31,287 nucleotides of DNA from Bigelowiella natans CCMP2755 (Eukaryota; Cercozoa; Chlorarachniophyceae), in assembly GCA_000320545.1 (NCBI GenBank), contig ADNK01002794.1:1-31287 (forward strand), in the 5' to 3' direction. A program made the position numbers and the translations under genes. The notes beneath the pieces are model-generated. The model was not told where the DNA came from. It was given only the letters and a program-made list of their open reading frames with translations, and did not search any database. This document shows, one piece after another, positions 8,319 to 17,929 of the stretch. Position 1 is the stretch's first letter, and each line of letters starts with the position of its first letter.

Positions 8319-11103
8319 GCGCGCGCGCACGCACACGCGCACGTACGTACACATGCACAATTCCCCCACAACAGATTTCTACACTAACCACAATTAAAAA
8401 ATAGACACTATGAACAAACATGTATATGACAAGTCTCCTATTCCGTGTGGGCATGGCTATCGACTACCGCACGTTCATCTTGAAGTGCCCCCCTTCCACG
8501 TGATACTGACCCCCCCCCTCCCCTTTTTACACCCCACCCAAAAGACCAACAACATACATACCCATATCCATTCCCCCTGCTCGTGCCTTCATCTTCTCCT
8601 TCTTTTCCTTATTATTTGTTTTATCGTCTATCGTCGTCGTCTTCTTCTTCCCCTCCATCTTAGTGGCCGCCGCTTGGGCAGGATGAAGATTAGCGTTGAA
8701 GTCAAAGAGGCCTTGGATGTCGAGAATGGCGTCGACGCCCAGCCCCCCCGTCTCTTTCATGATGCAAGCAACGACGGACTCCTCACGGGGATCGATCACG
8801 CGTGCTTATGGATGGGCGGGCAGACAACGGCAAACCGATGGAGATAAGGGGGGGGGGGAGGTGAGAGAAGAAGAATACCAAAGATTTAGATACGGTGCGC
8901 GGGGTGTCATTATAATCGCCACATCACTACATTGCATGCGCCTTTGATAAGGATAAATGCTGCAGCCTACATAGTGTGCTGCATTCCTTCCTTTGCATCA
9001 TTGTGTCCCCATTCAATTACTACGCGCTCTTGCCTCTGCGGCGTCACAGCATCGAGATTACCACCACCTACCTATCCTCATCTTCATCATCATCGTCGTC
9101 GTCGTCGTCGGTCATCATCATCATCGTTTTGTGCGACTATTCATTTTCACTCAAGACTGACGCAGGGCAAGAGAAGCAGCAGCAGCAGCAGCAGCACCAC
9201 CACCACCAACAATAACGAAAACAACAACAGATAGCAATGATAACAACCAAGATGAGGCGGTGGACGAACAAGGCACTCCAGCTCATCATCCATAGCCGAA
9301 ACCAGAATCACCTGATGGGGGAGGGGGGGGGGGCGGAGACCAAGGAAAGGACCATCGCCATTAGATTCCTTTCATCGTTAATTCTCTCCATTAAACGAAG
9401 AATCCGAGGCTATTTTACGATTTACTACTACTTCTTTGTATCATCTCTACTCCCCACCTTTATATCATGGAGCTGAGCTGTTATTTGGATAAACAACGAT
9501 GTCACAGCCTAGATAGGAGGTGCGCGGGGGGGGGGGGGAGAAGGAGAGCATGTGAGTACAGGGAAGAGGGGGGGGGGGAGGAGAGGGGTGGCCGAGGCGC
9601 TATTTCTCCAAATTCTATGTTGGAAGTAACAACATCCTTCTGCATTCGAGAACGGGGACGTTTGCAATGTACATATCTACGCACACGCACAGGCACAAAC
9701 ACACACACACACACCACTCCCGACGAGATGAGGCAGATAAATTGCGAGGGCTTGATATGCGCCAGATAGTGGAGCATGTGGTATATCTGAGCACACACAC
9801 ACAGACACACGCGCGCGCGCGCGCGCACACACATATATATTAGAATATCAATATTTGTGGGTAGATATTCGAAAAACTGATCTCCTCCTCATCATCCTAC
9901 TTCTACACAACTTCCTTCCCGCCATCATGCCTTTCGCTGTTCCATGCGCACCTTGAGCCCGTCTAATAACACAGCTGCTGCATCTTGGAAGGACACTCCC
10001 TCTCCCATCTTGACCACATTTATGTAGTTTATGCTAACGTACTCCGCGAGGCCTCCTTGTTGCTTGTCGATGGGAAGGATCGCTGAAAATACACCCGCGT
10101 TTAAGCCCCAACCCACTTCGGAGCGCAATGTGTCGTGTGTGGATCGCGGGCGAACGTGAAGTTCTGGTGAATGAAATGCGCCATAATCTGAAAGTGTTTG
10201 TTCGATGTGGTAGTAACCTGCGACTTTATCGCCTTTCGATATCCCTTGTACGCTGGATCCTGTTCTTTCAACGACGCCGGATATCTGATATCTGGAAAGA
10301 CCGCACACAACACTCAGGGGGGGGTCCGTGAATAATAAGAGGAGCACAAAGGCAAACCGATAGAAACACTGTAACGGCAGTGCTAGCGTCCAAGCAACAC
10401 GAATGATGATGAAATATGAGATCATTATCATCGTACGGCAGGTAATTGACGTCATGTCGACCGACACGTTTAAAAATAGTAAGAGAATACAGCAAGTTGA
10501 TAATCACAACATTAAAAGGTCACACGGCTCCTTCCTATCACTCTTACCCCGGTACGAGAGGCAGCTTTGTAAATGTCGCGTATTGGCCTTTCTTCACCTA
10601 TTCAAAGGATTGCTTCTCTATTCATATCTTCCCTTCGTCAAACAGAACCCAATCGCTACCGATCCCATCCATTTAACAAAATTTCGTTCATCATGCATTT
10701 TATTTTTTCCTTCTTTGTCAATAGATGAGGTGAGCAGGCAATCAGTCACACCTTGAGGTCGGTCTCGTCCAAGGCGCACGCGGCGATCTTAATCAGCACA
10801 TCGTGGGGTCGGCAAGTGGGTTTGCTCACCTGCGGAAAAGAGAGAGAGAGAGAGAGAAACAGCGAGGAAAGGGTTATTGCCCAAACCATTTAGCTGCACC
10901 CACTGTCCAGCGAAGCAACTCCTCCATTAGATGACAGGCGAAAGGCGCGGAGGTGTAGGTTTTGGAACACATCGCTCTCGACGTCGTCTGTGGTGTGCTC
11001 ACAAATGCAACATTCTCCTAGGCCCCGTGCCTACTGCTCTTCTAACCTGTTTCGCGTAGTTGGCGGCCCCCCCCCCAAAGGAGTCGATGATCACAGCCCG
11101 CAT
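6800..11103 (-). CDS. CRYZL1-like quinone oxidoreductase (MDR superfamily), 11 exons
   Basis: Exons: 11103-11047, 10829-10752, 10597-10548, 10291-10218, 10082-9952, 9786-9718 (or 9715), 9508-9458, 9311-9248, 8804-8562, 7306-7074, 6895-6800. The total is 1146 nt, 381 residues plus TAA, with every phase matching. Family blocks appear in order: MRAVIIDSFGGGAANYAKQ start; PHDVLIKIAACALDETDLK; KLPLVPGYQISGVVERTG; ILPIDKQQGGLAEYVS; VSFQDAAAVLLDGLK; LHYLAHIKPSQFICLISSG; RVIDPREESVV; KETGGLGVDAILD; LAPKQHGKYLHILKDLMEKL; and the GKVVVL end. The GYLHILKDVMEK-type block and the ILPLD block point to the CRYZL1 branch of medium-chain dehydrogenase/reductases, which lack the zinc ligands of alcohol dehydrogenases. 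The family is presumed NAD(P)H-dependent and cytosolic; the substrate is unknown. Exon 9 carries an extra Lys/Thr-rich segment. Human CRYZL1 is about 349 residues. Introns are rich in microsatellites. Confidence 0.88.
7370..8345. repeat. Microsatellite-rich intron 9 of the CRYZL1-like gene
   Basis: The 1255-nt intron (8561-7307) between exons 9 and 10 is mostly simple sequence: (AG)n at 7370-7409, imperfect (ATC)n at about 7625-7735, (GATGAC)-like runs near 7790-7845, (AAG)n at 8214-8263, and (CA)n running into (CG)n at about 8293-8335. The long open frames on both strands here are codon-repeat artefacts and are not called as genes. Confidence 0.8.
9065..9838. repeat. Simple repeats around exons 6-8 of the CRYZL1-like gene
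   Basis: Repeats include (TCA/TCG)n at about 9080-9124, (CAG)n then (CAC)n at 9175-9208, G tracts near 9323-9333, 9527-9538 and 9570-9578, (AC)n at about 9698-9714 and 9792-9808, and (CG)n at 9811-9826. Exon 6 is sandwiched directly between two (AC)n tracts, which on the coding strand are (GT)n. One abuts its acceptor and the other its donor, so the exact donor (9718 or 9715) cannot be decided. Confidence 0.75.
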
Positions 11104-12616
11104 GCGAGGAGCAAGTTTCCGTACCCTCTGCCCGGTCGCGCAGCTGAGGTTGGGTTATTGAAGTTTGATATAGGAAGTATTTCATGCGGAAAACATCTGA
11201 ATTTAATATATAAATTTCACGAGATAGCAAGGAACAAATATGCACATGAACTATCTAAGAATATTGAACGTACAACGTGATTTACCTTGTCCCATCCTCT
11301 GAAAATGTTTTCCAAACGAGGATCTCATTTGCCCAATTATCGAACTAATCACTTGCACTTTTGGACCAATTTTGCATTTTCCGGCAACAAAATCATGGTG
11401 TTCATGTTCAGCGTTGAATGTTTGTCTTGCGCGTGCACCAAAGCTGAACGTTCAATGATCAATGCAAGTTGATTTGCATCAATCTAGCAATACTCAGTTC
11501 CATGGTTCAATGTTTTCTCTGTTTGATGTTCAGTGTTGTGAAAAAACGAGCCAATGACAGCACACAAAGCATTTCAGCACCTTGTTGGTTGTCATTGTCG
11601 CACAAAGTCAACAATGAGTGTGGAAAACACCCAGGGTGTCGACCGCATTGAACCGCCCATGACCCCGCCCCTGCTTCCAGTGCTTCAGGGTGCTTCGATG
11701 GTGCGTTCGACACGCAGAGTTCGAAATCCTGACACCGTTTTGCTTTGACTGCCCCACCTTTGTGGCTCAGCTGCCACGTGTCGCACTCAGGAATTGCACA
11801 CATCTCAGCTTGACTTCGAATCGAAACGGTCTGTTTGCACGTCGAACCCATTCAAGCATTGTCATCGTTGCGTTGCGCGCGCCACGTCGTGCTCGCAAGG
11901 CCAAAAGCCAAGCGTGCAGAGTTCAAATTGCATTGACACTTGTGCAACTGCCTGCTGCTTCAAAGCGCGTCGCAAAGCGCTGCACTGTTCACAACCCCGT
12001 CGTTGCCGGGTTTGACGGAGCTGTGGTGACTGGTGTGACTGACAGTTGCGTGCTTGCTTGCTCGATCACTGCACGCATTGCAGCACCATTGACACCAGTC
12101 ACTCTTTTGCAGGCAAAGCCAAGTGAGCGCGCAGCACGCCTGGCAATGTGTTCGTTCTCGTGAACGCCACGTTGTGTGCAGCCTGTTGCCGCCAGGAAGG
12201 AACAATCAACTCTGCAGTCGTCAACCGTGCACGCAGGTCGTGTGCGCACAAGCACGTCTGTGCTTTTGAGAAGATGTGCAGACGGGCAAAAACACTCAGA
12301 GGTGTGTTGTGGGCGTCATGAGAGTCGCCATGCGGTCATCACTGGGTCACGAGATCGCTCTGATGCACTTGCACAGTTGTCTCTGCGTGCTGATGAGAGC
12401 GGGAGTTCGTTTGTTGGTTCATCATGGGTCAGAACACGAAGCAGCAATTTGGCAATGCACCATCCTCGTGTCACTTCGATGCATTGCTGCCATCACAGAG
12501 ATCTCTTTGACAGCTCGAGATGCTTTTTCAACTGTTGTGATGTCAGAAATGCAATCAATGCCCAATTGGATGTGAAGGCTGATTCAACATGACCCAACAC
12601 GTTCCGCTTTCCAAAC

Positions 12617-14069
12617 TCAATTCATCAATCTGGCAATGTTGTGTCCACAAAGCACCGAAAACGAGCAGAAGACGACAGCCGAGGACTTCATCCAAAACCC
12701 ACCCCCTGTTGTTGCATCAAGCCGAGGGAGTGTGAGGCAGACACACTGCGATGAAGCCAGTGGGGAACGTTGATTTCGATGGTGACAAATTGCCACTTTG
12801 GACAAAGCAACAAACTCTGCAAAAAACAAATTGCGACGAAGAACATCGACTGCTCACGTGATTGACTGACCGACCGCGAGTGACCGAATGAATGACTGAC
12901 TTGCTCCCCGAGTCGATGAAATTGGTGATGTTTTCTTGCTTCGTTTTGCAACTAGCCATGATTGACTGCAGCTGTGGCTGCCACCACGTTGCTGTGTTGC
13001 CACTTCCACCAGTTGTGAACTCGTTTGACATTGAGAATTGGAAACTTCGTGTGCCCCAGCAGCTGTGAAGTGGGGGGAGGAAAAGGAAGAAAAAGACAAC
13101 AAGTGGAAAAGACGATGTGGTTGCAGTTCAAACACTTGATGCAATGAAGATGATGGAGATGAACAATCAGAGTGCAACTTGAAAGACGTGCAACTTGCAC
13201 CACTCTGTCCCCCCCCACTTGCAATGATCTCGCAGCAGAAACTGCAGGAGACAGAGAGGTCGTGGTGCCATGAGAAGACACTGAACGAACAGCGTCTTTG
13301 AGAATCAGTTGACAATGGCAATGTCCACGTGCAACAACAACAACAACAACAACAACAATGATGATGATGATGATGAGCCACCTGGAAGGAAAATCGAGAA
13401 AAACTTGCCATCGTCGTCATCACTTTCCTGAAGAGCACGACACCAATCAACACGTGTCTGTCCTGCCCATTGACCATCAGAATGATTGCAAATGCTGCGG
13501 CACATTTTTGTTGTTCACACGATGATGACGCATCTTCTTCACTCAATTGAACGCTCTCGTCAAGTGTCATCACTGTGCAACTCAACAAGGTGGTCATCAT
13601 TGTTTCTTGTCAACGTGGTGAACCACCTCAATCAACGTTTTCGTCGTCATCGTCTTCTTTTTCTTCTGCAGGCACCACCTCCAGTGTGATGCATCAAGGG
13701 GTTCACGACCTCGCAGAGATTCTGAGCAGCCGTCACAATTGAATCGACGCAGTCTTGGAGCCTGTTGTTGTTGTCATTGTCATCGTCGTTTGTTGGGGTT
13801 GGTTGGTTGTCTGAACAAAGTGATCGTCCTCCTTCTCCCCCTCCTCCTTCTTCTCCCACCTGCTCGTCTGACCCACGATTGAACACCCACTTTGTGGATG
13901 CGAGCTTCACTTTCTTGCCTGTTGTTGGATGCGTGGGCCTTTCCATTGCTGACCACACTTTGTTCTTTCTTTGTTTTGTGTGCTCATCCTTTGTGGCTGC
14001 GATCCACTGCTCACGTTCCGGGCTGCACTGTGCCTCAGCGAACGTGGTCGGCACGTTTTCAAGGTTCAT
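12617..14069 (-). pseudogene. Copia reverse transcriptase and RNase H remnant
   Basis: From 14069 the minus frame reads NLENVPTTFAEAQCSPEREQ, then W..A..DE...Q..N.VW and STKWVFNR, the classic start of a copia reverse transcriptase. After this the frame runs into glutamate/glycine and asparagine/aspartate repeats. Around 13400-13305 a degraded LLLLHVDIAIVN sits where the F/YVDD catalytic loop should be, embedded in leucine- and serine-coding trinucleotide repeats. At about 12825 the frame reads FFAEFVALSKVAIC, the RNase H block (T.EAE..AL). Spacing of about 1.25 kb between the first and last blocks is normal. The catalytic motif is not intact. Confidence 0.75.
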
Positions 14070-14649
14070 TTCTTCGTGTTCACGTTCTTTGAGTGACGAT
14101 GGATCTCAGAGCTGTCCTTGACACGTGCATTGCATTCCTCAACAAGTTTTCTCGTGTGTTTGTCCATTGGGGTTTCGTTGCTCGTCCCTTCTTCGCCACC
14201 TTTTGGTTGGTGTGGCATTGAGGAACACAGGTGTCCCACTGCATCGTTCGTGTGGTGCGCGCCAGGGACGCAATTCGCGCCCGGGATGAACCGTGAGGTG
14301 GTGTTTCTCTTTCTTCTTTCACGTGATTGTTTTCTTCCAATCTTCTTGTTTTCAATTTCTTTCTTTTCGTCATCGTTGCTTGACAGAATCATTGATCCAT
14401 CTGCGTCTGGTGATGACTTGGTGTCATCAGAATCGTTTGGAGCTCCTTCGTGGATCGTTTTGGGCTGTGGTTGTCGCTCTTCTCTTTTTGTTCGGCAGTT
14501 GCTTCATTGGATCGTGGAAAGAGCAAGTGTCTTCGCACACCTTGTCCACTTTGGAGCGACAAATTCGTCCGGATTTGTTCGTGCCCCAGTGCGAACCAAT
14601 TCGGCTGTCATGGCTCAGTGTTCTCACACGTTCTGCACGGTCAAGTGCA

Positions 14650-15576
14650 AACTTGTTCTTGCGCTTTTCTTCAGGTGCAAGTGAGACGCCAATGTGGCCG
14701 AAGGGAACAAGGTGGTCAATGCTCAGGCTTTCAGGATCCATTCCCTTGAACAAGCACAATGGTGTGCCATTGACTTGTTCATTGAACAGTCCACTTGTTG
14801 TGCACTCAGCGCGTGCTGCACCGCCCAGCACCAAAAGTGAATGGACTGGCCGGATTGTTTCAGATTGGCTCTCATCCGTCTGAGCAAGGTCTGCATCATT
14901 CGTTCTGATGCGCCGTTTTGTTCTTGTCTGTGTGGGGTGGAAGGGGTGAGCGTTGTCCCTTCATCGTCAAGGAACTTGAGAAGGGGCTTGACTCAATGCA
15001 CTCTCCACGTCAGATCTGAACTCGACAATGGAGACTTTTCCCTGCTTTTCCGCATGGTTCACGCAAGTTTTGACTTTGTTTGGCACTTCAGACTTGCTTC
15101 CAAGTGATTCGACCTTCAAACGTCTGGAAGGTTCGTGCACAAGTGCAGCAAAGCACTTGCATCCTCTCGTGCTGCGCGGCGTGGTTTTGACATCACCGTG
15201 CACCCTTTGTTTTGCGGGTGGGTTGGGGCGGGGATGGTGTTTTCATTGTGGGGGTTGACAATTTTGTTGTTTCACCTTTTGCGCTTTTGTTCGCTGGCTC
15301 ATTGTCACGTTTTGCTTTTCCGTGTTTGCGCCCACGCGGTTTCTCAGTTGCGGTGAGGTCACAAGCCGCGCATGCTTCGGTGCGATTGCGGATGGGACCA
15401 AGGCCCATGGCTTTCAAGGCATTGTGCACGGTAGCTTCACCAGCGTGACAGAATCTGCGATGCATTGCGACGCCAAGTGTCACCTTGTGACATCGATGTG
15501 CAAGGTTGCAAGAAGAGAACACGTGTTCCCAATCCGCATCGACCACGATGTCACGTTTTGACTCACGTGGAATCAC
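14650..15576 (-). pseudogene. Copia GAG-pre-integrase and integrase remnant
   Basis: At 15576-15193 the minus frame contains MHRRFCHAGEATVHNAL followed by EACAACDL. This matches the copia GAG-pre-integrase zinc motif (H..R.GH......C..C). At 15203-14967 the core begins HGDVKTTP and continues through HEPSRR and SEVPNKVK to EFRSDVESAL, which supplies the first two catalytic aspartates. The frame then shifts near 14990 to FLDDEGTTLTPSTPHRQEQN, whose QEQNGASER block carries the third acidic residue. A second shift near 14830 leads to NGTPLCLFKGMDPES and LVPFGHIGVSLAPEEKRK, the usual end of a copia integrase. The two shifts make it non-functional. In living copies integrase inserts cDNA into chromosomes. 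Confidence 0.85.
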
Positions 15577-15659
15577 GGCAGGGGACGGAGGGGCCTGGCT
15601 AGCTGGGCGACAAGCGTGTCGTCCTTGCAGGTTCTCATCCGCTTGCCTCCGGTCATACG

Positions 15660-16990
15660 TTTGTGACCTGTCTCATTGATGTCATCATGCATCGCTTGCA
15701 ATGATCATCATTGCACAATGATCATCGTCATCATGCACTCATTGCTCAATGAAAATCACTTTGTGTTGATTGTCATTGCACGCTGATCGTGCAATGAACT
15801 TCATCACACGATCATTCCGTGATGCAAAGTCACGATGCAATGAATTTCATCACACGATCATTGCACGATGCAAACTCATGATGCAATGAATTTCATCACG
15901 TGATCATTGCACGATGCAAAATCACCATCAGCGATGTCCGCAGTGAATCATTGCGTGATGATTCGCGGACCAGCGTGTTCAAGGAGAACGCAGCCACACG
16001 CGCATGCAGCACAGTTTTGCGTGTGCTGCCAGAGGAAGCAAACTGGCAGCCGCGTGCTGCAACACAACACATTGCACGACGTTGTGCTGCCACGTCGCAC
16101 TGGCATGCTTGCCCTGTGCTCCTGCTTGTCGCTGCTTCCACACGCAGCCGCTTGTCGCCCTTCGGCGAACGCTCGCTGACTGCACGTCGCAGCTCCACAC
16201 TTCGGGCATTGAGTGCCAAGCATTCCAACAACAAAACAACACGTGATGATTTGAGCACTTTCATCGTGTGCTGATCATGAAGTGCAAGTGTGCAATGAAT
16301 GTCAATGCACAATGACCTTGGTTCAACACGTGACACCAAATCAATGTGCATTGATTTGAACAGCATCGTTGTTCAATGACAAATCACCATGCATTGAACT
16401 TGAGGGTGTTATTGGGCAATGATTCAGAGTCATCACAGAGTGAACGTGGATGCACAATGGTTTGATTTCGACACGTGATGAAAAAATTGGCGACGTGTGA
16501 TGGTTTGAAGATTGTCATTGTGCAATGATTGAAAAGCATCACGCAAGGAACGTCATCGTGTGATCATTTTTGCATCACTTCACGATGAAAAAACAACGTG
16601 TGTTGATTCAGAAAGTGTCAATGCGCAATGATTTGAATTTGTTTTTTGTCGATTGTCATCACGTGTTGATTTTGTTTCAACACGCAATGAAAAATCAATG
16701 CAGAACGATTCAGGTGACATCAATGCGCAATGATTCTGAATCACCATGCAACAATCATCAACAAGCAATGATTCAGAATGATCACGTGGTGAATGTTTCA
16801 TCACACAATGTTTTGTTGTGATCAATGTGCAATGATTCTGATTCATCAACATTGACATTCATTGCACAATGACACGATCATTGCACAATGATTGAACAAT
16901 GATGTTGAAATCATCACACGATGATGAACATCATTGAGTGATGAAAAAATCATTGCTCAATGATTTTGAGCCATCATTGCGCAATGATTT
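15660..16990. repeat. Field of TCATTG(C/N)CAATGA near-palindromes
   Basis: The half-sites TCATTG and CAATGA recur every few tens of bases on both strands, often fused as a palindrome with a 2-bp centre: ATCATTGCACAATGAT at about 15706-15721, TCATTGCTCAATGA near 15738, TCATTGTGCAATGA near 16515, TCATTGCACAATGA near 16878, TCATTGCTCAATGA near 16949 and a perfect 16-mer ATCATTGCGCAATGAT at 16973-16988. Variants such as TCATCACACGATCA fill the gaps. The field is interrupted at about 15965-16245 by a GC-richer segment without palindromes. No coding sequence is evident. It abuts the truncated copia element. Confidence 0.7.
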
Positions 16991-17929
16991 TTGGACCACA
17001 GCAAAAGTGGTGTTCAAATTTCCACGGGCGGCGGTCAGTGCAGTCAAGCCATTCATTGACCAAAAACGTGCATTGACATGCAAAATCACCCATTTCAGTG
17101 TGTTTTGTTTGTCCTGCATCGCATGCATGCTGTCCGCACACATGAAAATGCTTCGCACGTCGTGCATGGAACACGTTCAAGGCACGTTCGAAGCGCTGCG
17201 CTTGACGTGCGCAATGCCATCAGAGCTGCGCCATTTCTCTGCTGAGACGCTCAATCCTTTGGCAAGCAGCAGCAGCGAACTCAACACTTTGGACAGATCA
17301 GTTGCAATCCAAACATCCTTTGGCACAGATGCAGCTTGGTTTCAAGGACATCGATCCTTCAGTCACAGCATGGTCATTGGACATTGCAGTTCAGCCGTAG
17401 CTTCAGTTTTCAGTCGCGATCGGCACACTTGCGACAACACACATCATGATGACACGTGCAGATAGCCGAAGTTTCTCGGAACATTCCGGAACATTGATTT
17501 TGCCCAAAATGCGCTCTGATGCAACGGAAGTTGAATCGACAAGATGATTCGAAGATGCAAGTGACCTTTCGCGCACTTCACGCTCGATGGCTGATCGATG
17601 GTTGAATTTTAGCTGCGCTTGGGGTCCGTCAGATTGACATGTGACCTGCTAGCCTGGTCACAAAAGGTGCACATCTAGAATCTACGCAATTGCATTGAAT
17701 TCGAGGTCACAATGCACATGTTGTAGCACTTGCGTGATGTACACACAAACATAAAATCTCACATATCCAAGTAAATATGCATGCCAACGCGGAATAAACG
17801 CACGTGCAATATAGCAAGTAGCGTTAGCTTTGTTGACCGGTGAAATAACACATGCAATGTGAACGGCGTTGTCCAAATACAGATGGTGACTATAGGTTGT
17901 GCATGATGGGTTGACAAAACCCCTGTCTA
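16991..17929. other. Non-coding stretch between palindrome field and LRR gene
   Basis: About 0.9 kb with no supported gene. Composition to about 17460 resembles the copia and palindrome region (CAC/GTG-rich), and from about 17680 it resembles the LRR gene flank. A plus-strand open frame over 16938-17465 starts inside a palindrome and has no family resemblance. The right side holds the 3' flank of the LRR gene. Confidence 0.4.

Larger units (their letters stand above)
11390..15660 (-). mobile_element. Decayed Ty1/copia-type LTR retrotransposon
   Basis: On the minus strand the order is GAG-pre-integrase, integrase core, integrase C-terminal part, reverse transcriptase, RNase H, which is the copia (not gypsy) order. 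Spacing fits a normal pol of about 3 kb. Frames are broken repeatedly and the reverse transcriptase is interrupted by trinucleotide runs. No convincing gag, protease, long terminal repeats, primer-binding site or target duplication was found, so the outer limits are set by the change in composition (CAC/GTG- and TGCA-rich) and are approximate. The 5' side seems truncated near 15.6 kb next to the palindrome field. The part left of 12.6 kb shares the composition but has no recognisable domain. Confidence 0.8.

Noticed and set aside
11690-15561. Many plus-strand ORFs over the copia region (for example 14118-14684, 14293-14883)
   Set aside because: All are antisense to recognisable minus-strand copia blocks and show no family motif.
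15660-16990. CRISPR array
   Set aside because: Half-sites are irregularly spaced, palindromic on both strands, and lack constant repeat plus unique spacer structure. The host is eukaryotic.
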